Of a stretch of 64,000 bases of DNA, positions 18,653 through 29,024 are shown piece by piece; position 1 is the stretch's first letter, and every line of letters starts with the position of its first letter. The stretch is from Flavobacterium micromati (lineage in GTDB: Bacteria; Bacteroidota; Bacteroidia; Flavobacteriales; Flavobacteriaceae). The notes beneath the pieces were generated by a model. The model worked only from the letters and a program-made list of their open reading frames with translations, ran no database searches and had not been told where the DNA came from. Made by a program: the position numbers and the translations under genes. Location of the stretch: the NCBI RefSeq assembly GCF_900129585.1, contig NZ_FQWF01000012.1, forward strand, positions 1 through 64,000, written 5' to 3'.

Positions 18653-20842
18653 TTATTTAGTAAACAGCAACTCTCTATATTTAGTAAGAGTCCATATTTC
18701 ATTGTCAACTAACAATTCTAGTTTATCACAATGGTTCCTAATAATTTCAAAGTACGGTTTCACTTTATTACAATATGCTTCTGCCATTTCTTGAGCATTC
18801 GTAATATTATTTGCAATCTTTCTTTCATTAGTCATTTCAGCTACTTTAGAATTGATTCCTTCAATATGACCCGAAATTTCTTTTATTAGAAAAATTTGTT
18901 CTTTGGCAATATTTTCAAAGTCTTCGCCAAAAATATCCTTCAATCCTTTAACATTTGTAATTAACGTATTTTGGTAACGAATTGCTGTTGGAATTACATG
19001 ATTTTTTGAAATATCACCTAAAACCCGACCTTCAATTTGTATTTTTTTAGTGTATTCCTCTAGTTCAATTTCGTAACGTGCTTCAACTTCAACATGATTC
19101 ATAATATTCAACTCTGAAAATAAATCTAGTGATTGCTTTGATATCCTAGCTTTCAGTGCTTCGGGAGTAGTTTTTAAATTACTCAAACCTCTGCTTGTTG
19201 CTTCAACTTCCCATTCCTCACTGTAACCATCACCTTCAAAAAGAATTTTTTTAGATTGCTTGATGTATTCTCTAAGGACATTAAATATCGCATCGTCTTT
19301 CTTCATGTCTTTCGATTCAATCAAAGCATCAACTTCGATTTTAAAATCCCTTAATTGTTTTGCAACTATAGCGTTTAATGTAGTCATTGCATTTGAACAG
19401 TTGGCATTTGAACCTACGGCTCTAAACTCAAACTTGTTTCCTGTAAAAGCGAAAGGTGACGTTCTGTTTCTATCAGTATTGTCCAATAAAACATCTGGAA
19501 TTTTACCCACGACATTTAGTTTTAAATCGGTTTTTTCTTCAGGAGATAATTTGCCAGCAGTTACGCCTTCTAATTCAGCTAAAACTTTTGTCAATTGCGC
19601 ACCAATAAACACCGAAATAATTGCTGGAGGAGCTTCATTAGCACCTAGTCTATGGTCATTGCTTGCCGATGCTATTGCGGCTCTTAGTAAAGATTCATTG
19701 TCATTTACCGCCTTAATTGTATTAATGAAAAAAGTCAAAAACTGTAAATTACTCATTGGTGTTTTACTTGGACTTAGCAAGTTTACACCAGTATCAGTTG
19801 CTAGCGACCAGTTATTGTGTTTACCTGAACCATTTACTCCTTTAAAAGGCTTTTCATGAAATAAGACTTTAAAACTGTGACGTTCAGCTACTTTTTCCAT
19901 TACATCCATCAATAAGCAATTGTGATCCACGGCAAGATTTGTTTCTTCAAATATTGGCGCTAATTCAAATTGGTTTGGTGCAACTTCATTATGTCTTGTT
20001 TTTACTGGAATACCAAGTAACATGCATTCTTGTTCAAGATCTCTCATGTATAAAAGAGCTCGAGTAGGAATAGAACCAAAATAGTGATCATCTAGTTGTT
20101 GACCTTTGGCTGATGTGTGACCAAGTAAAGTCCTTCCAGTCATCATAAGATCAGGACGAGAATTAGCTAAAGCACTATCTATTAAAAAATATTCTTGTTC
20201 CCAACCCAGCGTTGCTGTTACTTTTTTTACATTTTTATCAAAATATTTACAAACTTCGGTCGCAGCATCATCCATAACCATTAGTGCACGCAAAAGTGGT
20301 GTTTTATAGTCTAAAGCTTCGCCGGTATATGAAATGAAAACCGTAGGTATACATAAAGTGGTACCAAAAATAAATGCAGGAGATGTAGGATCCCAAGCAG
20401 TGTATCCTCTGGCTTCAAAAGTATTTCTAATTCCTCCATTGGGAAAACTAGATGCGTCTGGTTCTTGTTGTACTAATTGCGCACCACCAAATTTTTCTAC
20501 TGGATCACTACCATCATAAGAAGTTTCGAAAAAGGCATCATGCTTTTCAGCAGTTGAACCTGTAAGTGGCTGAAACCAGTGCGTATAATGTGTCACTCCT
20601 TTTGAAAGTGCCCATTCTTTCATACCCATTGCAATATAATCAGCTAATTTCCTGTCTATTTTTGTTCCGCGCTGAACGGCGCCTTGGACTCCTTTGAAAG
20701 CATCAGAAGTTAAATATTGTTTCATTGCCTTATCATTAAAGACATTTGAACCAAATATTGCAGATTTTCTATCAATCTCTTCAAATTTAACTGGATTTCT
20801 AGTCGAGGCTTCTCTCAAAGCTTGGAAACGTAATGTTGACAT
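18653..20842 (-). CDS. glnN: Glutamine synthetase type III
   Basis: 729 residues, the length of the GSIII family (much larger than GSI, ~470). It makes glutamine from glutamate and ammonia with ATP, the main ammonia-assimilation step, in the cytosol. The GSIII features are visible: the long N-terminal extension, GWEQEYFLID near residue 225, the TRHNEVAPNQFELAP segment, the KGVNGSGKHNNWS nucleotide/glutamate site and NRTSPFAFTGNKFEFRAVGS further on. It is the only gene on its transcript. The 285 bases to the divergent terC gene should hold both promoters. The family assignment is firm. Confidence 0.95.
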   Translation of the reverse strand: MSTLRFQALREASTRNPVKFEEIDRKSAIFGSNVFNDKAMKQYLTSDAFKGVQGAVQRGTKIDRKLADYIAMGMKEWALSKGVTHYTHWFQPLTGSTAEKHDAFFETSYDGSDPVEKFGGAQLVQQEPDASSFPNGGIRNTFEARGYTAWDPTSPAFIFGTTLCIPTVFISYTGEALDYKTPLLRALMVMDDAATEVCKYFDKNVKKVTATLGWEQEYFLIDSALANSRPDLMMTGRTLLGHTSAKGQQLDDHYFGSIPTRALLYMRDLEQECMLLGIPVKTRHNEVAPNQFELAPIFEETNLAVDHNCLLMDVMEKVAERHSFKVLFHEKPFKGVNGSGKHNNWSLATDTGVNLLSPSKTPMSNLQFLTFFINTIKAVNDNESLLRAAIASASNDHRLGANEAPPAIISVFIGAQLTKVLAELEGVTAGKLSPEEKTDLKLNVVGKIPDVLLDNTDRNRTSPFAFTGNKFEFRAVGSNANCSNAMTTLNAIVAKQLRDFKIEVDALIESKDMKKDDAIFNVLREYIKQSKKILFEGDGYSEEWEVEATSRGLSNLKTTPEALKARISKQSLDLFSELNIMNHVEVEARYEIELEEYTKKIQIEGRVLGDISKNHVIPTAIRYQNTLITNVKGLKDIFGEDFENIAKEQIFLIKEISGHIEGINSKVAEMTNERKIANNITNAQEMAEAYCNKVKPYFEIIRNHCDKLELLVDNEIWTLTKYRELLFTK

Positions 20843-21128
20843 AAATGTTGATTATTTAATTAGACCCCTATTATTTTGTTGCAAAGATAATTTATTTATC
20901 ATATTTTCCACAATCAACCTATAAATTTTAATGGATCAAGACCTGTTTTTATCATATTAACAAAAAATAATGCTAAAAATTAGCACATCACAAATATAGG
21001 AGTTTTATTTTTTTTTACGAATGGTGTTATTTATATCAAATAGTAAGGATATGATTTTAACATTAATTATTACTCAAAATTTAAAAACCAAAAAGTATCT
21101 TTACAAAAATATTTAAATATTTAAATTT

Positions 21129-22076
21129 ATGATTGTCTGGATAATTTTTCTGACCGCCGTTTTTATATTCCTAGCTTTAGATCTAGGAGTTTTCAATAAA
21201 ACCCCACATGTTATTAGTAGTAAAGAAGCAGGAAAGTGGACTGCAATATGGGTAGCTCTATCCTTTATGTTTTCAGGGGTGGTGTATTGGTTATATTCAA
21301 CTAATTACATAGCAAATCCTGATGATCTAAAGCCAGCAGCCGCCGCCATAAAATACATAACCGGCTATTTAATAGAATTGTCTTTGAGCATAGATAATAT
21401 TTTTGTAATTGCATTAATATTTGCAGCTTTTAAAATACCACCAAAATACCAGCATCGCGTTTTATTCTGGGGTATTTTAGGTGCAATCGTTTTTCGAGGT
21501 CTGATGATATTTTTTGGCGTAATGTTAATCAATAAGTTTACTTGGATGACCTACATATTTGGTGCATTTTTGATTTATACGGCGATGAAAATGTTGTTTA
21601 GCGGCGAAGATGAGCAATTTCAACCTAAAAAGTCATTCATATATAGAGCTTTGAAAAAAATTATGCCAATATCGAACCACATGGATAAAGAGCATTTTTT
21701 TGTTAAGAGAAAACATATTACTGCCGCAACTCCACTTTTTGTATCGCTGGTAGTGATTGAAGTTATGGATGTCGTTTTTGCCATTGATAGCGTACCAGCG
21801 ATTTTAGCAATTACTAGTGATCCATTTCTCGTTTTTAGTTCTAACATATTTGCTATTTTAGGGTTACGATCTATGTATTTCTTCCTAGCTAATATGTTGG
21901 CAAGATTCAGTTATTTAGAATATAGTTTAATTGCCATACTAAGTTTTGTAGGTCTTAAAATGCTTTTACACGATTTTATAAAATTGCCTGAGTGGTTTTC
22001 ACTGGCATTTATAGCGCTTTCTCTAATTTTAGGAATTGTTATCTCGCTGAGAAAAAATAAAAAAGAGATTGTTTAA
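21129..22076 (+). CDS. TerC/Alx-family integral membrane protein (metal ion export)
   Basis: 315 residues with about eight membrane segments. TerC-family acidic motifs in the membrane are visible: ELSLSIDNIFVIALIF near 85-102, and VIEVMDVVFAIDSVPAIL near 200-219, both with paired Asp residues thought to bind the metal. Length and motif order match the Alx/TerC group, which exports manganese or calcium and in some bacteria metallates exported enzymes. It is a single gene, transcribed divergently from glutamine synthetase and ended by a strong two-way terminator. I do not see a yybP-ykoY-type riboswitch upstream. The precise ion is inferred from the family only. Confidence 0.88.
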   Translation: MIVWIIFLTAVFIFLALDLGVFNKTPHVISSKEAGKWTAIWVALSFMFSGVVYWLYSTNYIANPDDLKPAAAAIKYITGYLIELSLSIDNIFVIALIFAAFKIPPKYQHRVLFWGILGAIVFRGLMIFFGVMLINKFTWMTYIFGAFLIYTAMKMLFSGEDEQFQPKKSFIYRALKKIMPISNHMDKEHFFVKRKHITAATPLFVSLVVIEVMDVVFAIDSVPAILAITSDPFLVFSSNIFAILGLRSMYFFLANMLARFSYLEYSLIAILSFVGLKMLLHDFIKLPEWFSLAFIALSLILGIVISLRKNKKEIV

Positions 22077-22082
22077 AAACAT

Positions 22083-22117
22083 AAAAAAAGGGAAATCATA
22101 CGATTTCCCTTTTTTTA
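22083..22117. terminator. Bidirectional terminator between terC and a lipoprotein gene
   Basis: Arms aaagggaaatc (22087-22097) and gatttcccttt (22102-22112) form a perfect stem with A-runs on one side and T-runs on the other, so it works for both convergent genes. Confidence 0.85.
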
Positions 22118-22132
22118 TAATTAACGATGAGA

Positions 22133-22672
22133 TTACCTGTTCGTTTTGACATTAGTATCATTAATTTTAAATCTTTTAATTACAGCATGATAATCCGAAA
22201 AGTCTGCTTTGTTATTAATTGATCTAGAATTAGGTCCACCTGAATTAATTCCGTCATCGCCCGCTATAATTACTATTCGGAATGTTTTATTTAATCTAAA
22301 ACTTGGTTGCAACTGCTCTAACGGAAAACTTGCATCAACGAATATTGTAAATCTATCTAATGAAAAGTTAAAATTATATTGTGCTGAACCACCGGCAAAA
22401 TAATAAAGTTGTGGCAACAAAGCCCATGTATCAATACCATTATTTGTGTTGACTAATTCATAAACTAAAATATTGTCACCTGAAAAAATTTTTGGTTGCA
22501 ATGGAAATGTTACTTTGTAGTTGTTATTTGAAGTAAAACTGATTGTTTCTTCAAAAACTTCACTGATCGTATTGTTTTCAACAACTTCTGTGATCTCTGT
22601 AACTTCTGTGACTTCGCAACTTTGAAGCATCATCATCCCGACGAAAACTAAAAATAAGGTAATTTTTTTCAT
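22133..22672 (-). CDS. Lipoprotein of unknown function
   Basis: 179 residues with a lipoprotein signal (hydrophobic stretch then LQSC, Cys19). A repeated acidic linker follows (EVTEVTEITEVVE), then a mostly beta-strand domain. I do not recognise the domain. It probably sits on the periplasmic face of the outer membrane or on the cell surface. The gene is divergent from the DUF1543 gene and convergent with terC, and is monocistronic. Confidence 0.75.
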   Translation of the reverse strand: MKKITLFLVFVGMMMLQSCEVTEVTEITEVVENNTISEVFEETISFTSNNNYKVTFPLQPKIFSGDNILVYELVNTNNGIDTWALLPQLYYFAGGSAQYNFNFSLDRFTIFVDASFPLEQLQPSFRLNKTFRIVIIAGDDGINSGGPNSRSINNKADFSDYHAVIKRFKINDTNVKTNR

Positions 22673-22758
22673 TTTAATAGCTTTTTATATTTGTACTGAA
22701 TTACGCTATTCATGAACTATGCCAAAATTTATTTTGATAAATTTCATACTTTTGGAAA

Positions 22759-23334
22759 ATGGAAAAAGAACTTAAACTACACATGGTGATGATAGGCTGT
22801 AAGCCAAAGGGTCGTTTTACGGAACAGCACGATATATTTTTTGGAATAGCCTCTAGTCTCAAAGAATTGATTCCAAGTATGAATCTTTTTTGGCCTGAAG
22901 CCAAAGGACAAATTCATATCGATGCGTGGAGAGAAGTTTCTGTGGTTGGTAATTATTCGATCGAAATTATTTCTAAAACAGTAGAGATAAATGCGACAGA
23001 AGAAAAATTATTCTTCATCAATTTAGGTGGTTACAAAGAAAACGAGTTTGAAGAATATCATTATAAAATGGTAACGGTTGCAGAAAATTTGGCTTTAGCA
23101 TCTAAAGAAGCTAAAAAATCAGCATTTTTCAAACATTGCGGATTTGAAGGAGCTACTTCTCACATCGATGATAAATACGGAATTGATGTTGATGATATTT
23201 ATAATGTAAGTGATATGCTTGCAGAGCATTACAAAGAACAATACTCTATAAAAATAATAAAGTCGGAGACAACTTTAGAGCAAAACCCTTTACATATTGG
23301 ATATGTAAAATTGAGCAAACTACTAAAAGACTAA
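22759..23334 (+). CDS. DUF1543 domain protein
   Basis: 191 residues. The family signature is the N-terminal MIGCKPKGRFTEQHDIFFGI (residues 11-30) and a C-terminal repeat of the same small alpha/beta unit (HCGFEGATSHIDDKYGIDVDD, in two parts). No function is established for this family. The ATG at 22759 lies only five bases after a sequence like a -7 element (TACTTTTG, 22747-22754). If that promoter is real, the transcript is leaderless or starts further in, where an ATG at 22783 would fit. Cytosolic, no membrane segment. Confidence 0.8.
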   Translation: MEKELKLHMVMIGCKPKGRFTEQHDIFFGIASSLKELIPSMNLFWPEAKGQIHIDAWREVSVVGNYSIEIISKTVEINATEEKLFFINLGGYKENEFEEYHYKMVTVAENLALASKEAKKSAFFKHCGFEGATSHIDDKYGIDVDDIYNVSDMLAEHYKEQYSIKIIKSETTLEQNPLHIGYVKLSKLLKD

Positions 23335-23454
23335 TTTTTAAATTCAAGTTTTAACATGTTTTGTTACTTTTTTAATAACTCTTTGTGAGATGTTAGTTAA
23401 TTGGATTTGTAGTTTTATAAGTCTAAAATTAATTAATTATATAAAAACTGTATT

Positions 23455-24000
23455 ATGGAAAAGAGGATAGCAATTTTAGCCACAAACGGATTTGAAGAAG
23501 TTGAATTAAGTTCGCCAAAAGAATATTTAGAAAAAGAAGGTTGGAAAGTAGAAATTGTAAGTCCCGAAAGTGGGTCAATAAAATCATGGGCTTCAACTGA
23601 TTGGGGGAAAGATTACAAGGTGGATCGAGAATTAAAAAACGCCAACGCTAGTGACTATGACGCTTTAGTTTTACCAGGCGGTGTAATCAATCCCGACAAA
23701 CTAAGAACAAACGAAGATGCTTTATCTTTCATAAAAGAATTTTTCAAAGCTGGAAAACCAGTAGCTTCAATTTGTCATGGCCCACAAATTTTAATAAGTG
23801 CCGAATTAGTAAAAGGGAGAAAAATGACATCTTATCCTTCGATTAAAGTTGACTTAGTCAATGCTGGTGCTGAATGGCATGACCAAGAAGTTGTAGTCGA
23901 TAAAGGTTTAGTAACCAGTAGAGATCCTAATGATTTGCCCGCATTCAATAGAAAAATGGTTGAGGAAATCAAAGAGGGTAAACACCAACCTGCTCTATAA
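23455..24000 (+). CDS. DJ-1/PfpI-family protein (class I glutamine amidotransferase-like)
   Basis: 181 residues. The nucleophile elbow is VASICHGPQ with Cys107 followed by His108, and an acidic residue near 15-18 (GFEEVELSS) completes the usual Glu-Cys-His arrangement. Length matches the PfpI/YhbO/HchA-short group, which includes proteases, glyoxalases and proposed deglycases. The sequence ends normally and the gene stands alone, followed by a dispersed repeat and a terminator. The enzymatic activity cannot be told apart within this superfamily from sequence. Confidence 0.9.
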   Translation: MEKRIAILATNGFEEVELSSPKEYLEKEGWKVEIVSPESGSIKSWASTDWGKDYKVDRELKNANASDYDALVLPGGVINPDKLRTNEDALSFIKEFFKAGKPVASICHGPQILISAELVKGRKMTSYPSIKVDLVNAGAEWHDQEVVVDKGLVTSRDPNDLPAFNRKMVEEIKEGKHQPAL

Positions 24001-24137
24001 TACCAAATAGTCGTTGAAATTACTGTCATGTTTTTTATCAAATCGCCCGCAGTCGAGATTACGATCGACTTACAAACAACGTTTCGTACTTAAATACGAT
24101 CATGATGATTTGCTTAACCTGCCACATTTAAATTGTT
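24001..24137 (-). repeat. Dispersed repeat R (copy R1, reverse orientation)
   Basis: The reverse complement of this stretch matches the repeat copies at 43490-43637 and 52145-52308: acgaaacgttgtttgtaag, then tcgtaatctcgactgcg, a gatttga motif, then acagtaatttcaacgac. This copy starts immediately after the DJ-1 stop codon. Confidence 0.7.
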
Positions 24138-24182
24138 TTTTGCAGTAAATTCGAAACATAAATGGTATAATTTTATAATCAT

Positions 24183-24215
24183 AAAAAAAGGCAGAATTAA
24201 TTTCTGCCTTTTTTT
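24183..24215. terminator. Bidirectional terminator
   Basis: Arms aaaggcagaa (24187-24196) and ttctgccttt (24202-24211) flank TTAAT and are bordered by A- and T-runs. It serves the DJ-1 transcript and, on the other strand, transcripts running past the tandem array. Confidence 0.8.
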
Positions 24216-24232
24216 ATGCCATTATTTTAAAT

Positions 24233-24546
24233 GCGGGATAAGCGATTCACACATTTTCTTTTACGAAGAAAATGGTTCTCTGAGATCCCGCTAAAAAGCG
24301 GGATAAGCGATTCACACGCTTTTTTGCTCCGCAAAAAGCGGTACTTTGAGATCCCGCTAAAAAGCGGGATAAGCGATTCACACGCTTTTTTGCTCCGCAA
24401 AAAGCGGTTCTCTGAGATCCCGCTAAAAAGCGGGATAAGCGATTCACACGCTTTTTTGCTCCGCGAAAAGCGGTTCTCTAAGATCCCGCTAAAAAGCGGG
24501 ATAAGCGATTCACACGCTTTTTTGCTCCGCAAAAAGCGGTTCTCTG
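24233..24546. repeat. Tandem array of five palindromic ~66-bp units
   Basis: Units start at 24233, 24298, 24364, 24430 and 24496 (spacing 65, 66, 66, 66); the fifth is cut short by the icmF end. Each unit reads gcgggataagcgattcacac, then an inner hairpin (cgcttttttgctccgcaaaaagcg, in arms cgcttttt / aaaaagcg), then atcccgc, which pairs with the opening gcgggat. The nested fold repeats almost unchanged; only the first unit differs in its inner arms. There are no unique spacers, so it is not a CRISPR. Open frames on both strands follow from the unit length being a multiple of three. Confidence 0.9.
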
Positions 24547-24547
24547 C

Positions 24548-27500
24548 TTACATATTTCTTCTGTACTGACCGCCAACTTCAAATAGTGCAACCGTGATTT
24601 GGCCTAATGAACACACCTTGGTCGCTTCCATCAAATGTTCAAACAAGTTTTCGTTTTTAATAGCAGCTTCTTGAATGTCGTTTAATTGTTTGCTCACATT
24701 GTCTTGATTAGACTGATGTAAATTGTGCAGCATTGTGATTTGGTATTGCTTTTCTTCTTCAGTTGCGCGAATGACCTCAGCTGGAATAACTGTTGGAGAA
24801 CCCTTAGAACTCAAGAAAGTATTTACACCAATAATAGGAAATTCTCCAGTGTGTTTTAATGTTTCATAATACAAACTTTCTTCCTGAATTTTACTTCGTT
24901 GATACATTGTTTCCATTGCACCAAGGACTCCACCACGCTCTGTAATTCTATCAAATTCCAGTAAGACAGCTGCTTCTACTAAATCGGTTAATTCTTCAAT
25001 AATAAATGCGCCTTGAATTGGATTTTCATTTTTGGCTAAACCTAATTCCTTATTGATAATCAACTGAATCGCCATTGCACGGCGTACTGATTCTTCTGTA
25101 GGTGTTGTAATTGCTTCGTCATACGCATTAGTATGCAACGAATTACAATTATCATAAATGGCGTACAACGCTTGCAAAGTGGTACGAATATCATTGAAAT
25201 CAATTTCCTGTGCATGTAAAGAACGTCCAGACGTTTGAATATGGTACTTCAACATTTGTGCTCTTTCATTAGCGCCGTATTTAATTTTCAGGGCTTTCGC
25301 CCAAATTTTACGCGCCACACGACCAATTACTGCGTATTCTGGATCTACTCCATTCGAAAAGAAGAAAGATAAATTAGGTCCAAAATCATTGATATCCATT
25401 CCGCGACTTAAGTAATATTCTACGTAAGTGAAACCATTTGAGAGTGTAAAAGCCAATTGTGTGATTGGATTTGCTCCAGCTTCAGCAATATGATAACCAG
25501 AAATTGACACCGAATAAAAGTTCCGAACATTTTTAGTAATGAAATATTCCTGAACATCACCCATCAATCGCAATGCAAATTCCGTTGAGAATATACAAGT
25601 GTTTTGCGCTTGATCTTCTTTAAGAATATCTGCCTGAACTGTTCCACGAACTTGTGAAAGTGTTCTTGCTTTTATTTCATTATAGATTTCTAGTGGTAAA
25701 ACAAGATCTCCTGTTACCCCAAGAAGCATAAGTCCTAAACCATTGTTCCCTGCCGGTAAATCACCTTGATATTGTGGTCTCTGAACTTCTTTACCTTTGT
25801 ATATTTTGTTTATTTTTTGCTCTACTTCTTTGTCTAATCCGTTTTCTTTAATGTAATATTCACATTGTTGATCAATCGCAGCATTCATAAAAAATCCTAA
25901 TAACATAGGTGCTGGACCATTGATAGTCATACTAACCGAAGTCATTGCATGAACTAAATCAAAACCAGAATATAGTTTTTTAGCATCATCTAAACAGCAA
26001 ATTGAAACTCCTGCGTTTCCTATTTTTCCATAAATATCAGGACGAACATGTGGATCATTACCATATAAAGTCACACTATCAAAAGCAGTGGATAATCTCT
26101 TTGCAGGTAATCCAGCGCTTACGTAATGAAATCGCTTATTGGTTCTCTCTGGTCCGCCTTCGCCAGCAAACATTCGAGAAGGATCTTCACCTTCACGCTT
26201 GAAAGGATACAAACCAGCTGTAAAAGGAAATTCTCCTGGAACATTTTCCTGCAAACACCAGCGTAAAATATCGCCCCATGCTTGATACTTTGGTAAAGCG
26301 ATTTTTGGAATTTGGGAATGTGAAAGTGATTCTGTATGAGTTGCCATTTTTATCTCACGATCCCGAACTTTAAATGTATAAACGGGATTTTTGTATTTAT
26401 TCACTTTTTCGTTCCAAGTCAATATAATTTCCCAATTGTAAGCATCGAGATCCATCTTTACTTTCTCAAATTGATTGAGCAGTAAATTCAAGAAAATTTT
26501 ATTTTCGGCAGCTCCATCTTTTTCTGATTCTACAGCAGTTGGCAGCACTGAATCATCATCTAAACCTGCTTTTGTAATAACAGGGACTTTTCCAGAAACT
26601 GTTTCAATTGTTTTGACAATTCCATATAATTTTTGAGCAACTTGTTCCTGATTCACTGCTGTAACATCGTATTTGCGATTGCTTTCAGCAATTTCAGATA
26701 AATAACGGGTTCTGTGTGGCGGAATAACATAGATCTTCTCGCTCATTTCGCGAGTGATTTGGAACGTAGATTTCAACTCAGAATCAGTTTTTTCATGAAT
26801 TTTATCCATGATCGCTTTATAAAGCGTATTCATTCCAGGATCATTAAACTGCGAAGCAATAGTTCCAAAAACAGGAAGGTCATCTGGATTTACATCCCAT
26901 AAATTATGATTGCGTTGGTATTGTTTTTTAACATCTCGAACAGCATCTAAAGCGCCTCTTTTATCAAATTTATTTAACGCTACCAAATCAGCAAAATCAA
27001 GCATATCGATTTTCTCTAATTGAGTCGCAGCTCCAAATTCAGGAGTCATCACATATAAGGAAACATCAGAGTGATCCATAATCTCGGTGTCTGATTGACC
27101 AATTCCAGAAGTTTCCAAAATAATTAGATCATATTTTGCCGCTTTAATTACTTGAATCGCATCAGCTACATATTTAGATAATGCTAAATTAGATTGGCGA
27201 GTCGCTAATGAACGCATATAAACTCTAGGATTATTGATGGCGTTCATTCGGATTCTATCACCTAGAAGCGCTCCACCTGTTTTACGCTTGGAAGGATCCA
27301 CAGAAATTAATCCAATCGTTTTTTCTGGAAAATCAATAAGAAAACGACGAACTAACTCATCAACAAGTGATGATTTACCTGAACCACCAGTGCCTGTGAT
27401 TCCAAGAACTGGAGTTTTGCAATTTTCATTCATTTTTTGAATGGCTTCCAAGGCAGGTTTTGCTACATCAGGAAAATTCTCTGCAGCAGAAATAATTCTA

Positions 27501-28000
27501 CCAATAGCGGTAGGATTTTTTGTTTTTAATTCCTCCAACTCATTTGTCAACTGATCTCCAGTAGGAAAATCAGATTGTTGAACTAAATCGTTGATCATTC
27601 CCTGCAATCCCATGGCTCGACCATCATCAGGAGCGTATATGCGGGTAATTCCGTACGCTTGTAATTCGGCAATTTCAGAAGGTAAGATTACTCCACCACC
27701 GCCTCCAAATATTTTTATTTGTCCTGCTCCTTTTTCTTGAAGCAAATCATACATATATTTAAAGTATTCATTGTGTCCACCTTGATAAGAGGTAATTGCA
27801 ATAGCATTTGCGTCCTCTTGAATTGCTGTATTTACTACTTCTTCAACGCTACGATCATGACCTAAGTGAATGACCTCTACACCTGTAGACTGAATAATTC
27901 TACGCATGATATTAATTGCTGCATCGTGACCATCAAAAAGGGCAGCTGCGGTTACAATTCTTACTTTATTAATAGGGATATATGGTATTTGTACTTCCAT
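24548..28000 (-). CDS. icmF: Fused isobutyryl-CoA mutase with G-protein chaperone (IcmF)
   Basis: 1150 residues. Order: B12-binding domain (1-140; the cobalamin His lies in [10 protein letters not shown] at His25), MeaB/ArgK-type GTPase (~190-500; P-loop GTGGSGKSS, base motif NKFDKRG), then the mutase catalytic TIM barrel (~570-1100). This order is that of IcmF, which interconverts isobutyryl-CoA and n-butyryl-CoA (and in some species other branched acyl-CoAs) and repairs its own cofactor through the GTPase. It is larger than a plain methylmalonyl-CoA mutase subunit (~720) and carries both cofactor and G-protein parts in one chain. It is monocistronic, with the 66-bp array just past the stop. 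Confidence 0.92.
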   Translation of the reverse strand: MEVQIPYIPINKVRIVTAAALFDGHDAAINIMRRIIQSTGVEVIHLGHDRSVEEVVNTAIQEDANAIAITSYQGGHNEYFKYMYDLLQEKGAGQIKIFGGGGGVILPSEIAELQAYGITRIYAPDDGRAMGLQGMINDLVQQSDFPTGDQLTNELEELKTKNPTAIGRIISAAENFPDVAKPALEAIQKMNENCKTPVLGITGTGGSGKSSLVDELVRRFLIDFPEKTIGLISVDPSKRKTGGALLGDRIRMNAINNPRVYMRSLATRQSNLALSKYVADAIQVIKAAKYDLIILETSGIGQSDTEIMDHSDVSLYVMTPEFGAATQLEKIDMLDFADLVALNKFDKRGALDAVRDVKKQYQRNHNLWDVNPDDLPVFGTIASQFNDPGMNTLYKAIMDKIHEKTDSELKSTFQITREMSEKIYVIPPHRTRYLSEIAESNRKYDVTAVNQEQVAQKLYGIVKTIETVSGKVPVITKAGLDDDSVLPTAVESEKDGAAENKIFLNLLLNQFEKVKMDLDAYNWEIILTWNEKVNKYKNPVYTFKVRDREIKMATHTESLSHSQIPKIALPKYQAWGDILRWCLQENVPGEFPFTAGLYPFKREGEDPSRMFAGEGGPERTNKRFHYVSAGLPAKRLSTAFDSVTLYGNDPHVRPDIYGKIGNAGVSICCLDDAKKLYSGFDLVHAMTSVSMTINGPAPMLLGFFMNAAIDQQCEYYIKENGLDKEVEQKINKIYKGKEVQRPQYQGDLPAGNNGLGLMLLGVTGDLVLPLEIYNEIKARTLSQVRGTVQADILKEDQAQNTCIFSTEFALRLMGDVQEYFITKNVRNFYSVSISGYHIAEAGANPITQLAFTLSNGFTYVEYYLSRGMDINDFGPNLSFFFSNGVDPEYAVIGRVARKIWAKALKIKYGANERAQMLKYHIQTSGRSLHAQEIDFNDIRTTLQALYAIYDNCNSLHTNAYDEAITTPTEESVRRAMAIQLIINKELGLAKNENPIQGAFIIEELTDLVEAAVLLEFDRITERGGVLGAMETMYQRSKIQEESLYYETLKHTGEFPIIGVNTFLSSKGSPTVIPAEVIRATEEEKQYQITMLHNLHQSNQDNVSKQLNDIQEAAIKNENLFEHLMEATKVCSLGQITVALFEVGGQYRRNM

Positions 28001-28100
28001 TTTATGAATATGATAATTTAAGAGTGCAATTTACAATTTTATTTTAAAAATTATCTGAAGTTGTGCTAGCTTGTTAATAAATACGAAAGATTTTTGTTAT

Positions 28101-28175
28101 TTAGCCCAGATTGAAGCGGCATCCCTCGCTTTTTCGGCAAGGATAGAGCATCCCGAAGAATCGGAAGCGGGACGA
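28101..28175. repeat. Dispersed Flavobacterium-type repeat (tagcccagattgaag class)
   Basis: This copy reads tagcccagattgaagcggca, then a short internal inverted segment, then gcgggacgaa. It matches the copy at 53308-53375 at both ends and that at 16691-16833 more loosely. It lies between the divergent icmF and DUF4197 genes. The rest of 28001-28282 holds no gene I can support. Confidence 0.6.
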
Positions 28176-28282
28176 ATGTTGATAAGGAAGATAAAACAGT
28201 TGCTCCTAGTAAAAATTATGGCTTCGTTTTTGAATACGTACTTTTATTCATGCCTGTTGGCAAATAAAAAAATATAAATACA

Positions 28283-28993
28283 ATGAAAAAAATTTTGATT
28301 TTAATGGTTGCCGTATCTCTATCAAGTTGTGCGGAAATGCAACAAGTGATGAACCAACTACCTCAAGTGCAAGGAGTAAATGGAATTGACATAGCCGGCG
28401 GTTTAAAAGAAGCGTTAAACAACGGAATTACGAAACAAGTTTCTAAATTAACTGCTACAGACGGATTTTATCGCAATGAAGCCGTGAAAATTTTACTGCC
28501 AGAGGAATTGAGAAAAGTAGATTCTCGATTGCGCAAAATTGGATTAAGTTCACTTGCTGATGAAGGACTCAAAGTTTTGAACCGTGCTGCTGAGGATGCT
28601 GTAAAAGAAGCTACCCCAATATTTGTAGATGCAGTTAGAAATATGAGTTTTATGGATGCCAAAACAATTTTGATGGGAAGTCAAAACTCAGCAACTAATT
28701 ATTTACAAAATAGCACCTCTACGGCTTTATATGGCAAATTTAATCCAGTGATTAAAAATTCATTTAGTAAAGTTGGTGCTGATAAAGTTTGGGCCAGCAT
28801 TATTACCAAATACAATAGCATTCCGCTGGTGAATAAAGTAAATCCCGATCTGACTGATTATGTCACTAATCAAGCAATGAATGGTGTCTTTAAAATGGTA
28901 GCGGTTGAAGAAAAAAACATTAGAACAGATTTAAAATCTCGAACTTCAACATTGTTACAAAAAGTATTTGCTATGCAAGACAAAAAGTTTTAA
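28283..28993 (+). CDS. DUF4197 lipoprotein
   Basis: 236 residues with a lipoprotein signal (SLSSC, Cys16) and a helical DUF4197 domain (from GLKEALNNGITKQVSKL onward). Such proteins are widespread in Proteobacteria and Bacteroidetes, and no function is established. Predicted to be anchored in the envelope. The purU gene starts 31 bases downstream in the same direction, so the two may be co-transcribed, although no functional link is known. Confidence 0.88.
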   Translation: MKKILILMVAVSLSSCAEMQQVMNQLPQVQGVNGIDIAGGLKEALNNGITKQVSKLTATDGFYRNEAVKILLPEELRKVDSRLRKIGLSSLADEGLKVLNRAAEDAVKEATPIFVDAVRNMSFMDAKTILMGSQNSATNYLQNSTSTALYGKFNPVIKNSFSKVGADKVWASIITKYNSIPLVNKVNPDLTDYVTNQAMNGVFKMVAVEEKNIRTDLKSRTSTLLQKVFAMQDKKF

Positions 28994-29024
28994 AATCCAC
29001 CTAGAGTAAATTCAACCAACCAAA

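Noticed and set aside
24233-24546. CRISPR array
   Set aside because: Units are contiguous and the whole 66 bases repeat, with no unique spacers and no cas genes nearby.
24227-24569. Open frames on both strands with repeated SKKACESLIPLFSG / SHAFLLRKK units
   Set aside because: They are read-outs of the 66-bp palindromic DNA array (unit length divisible by three), not genes.
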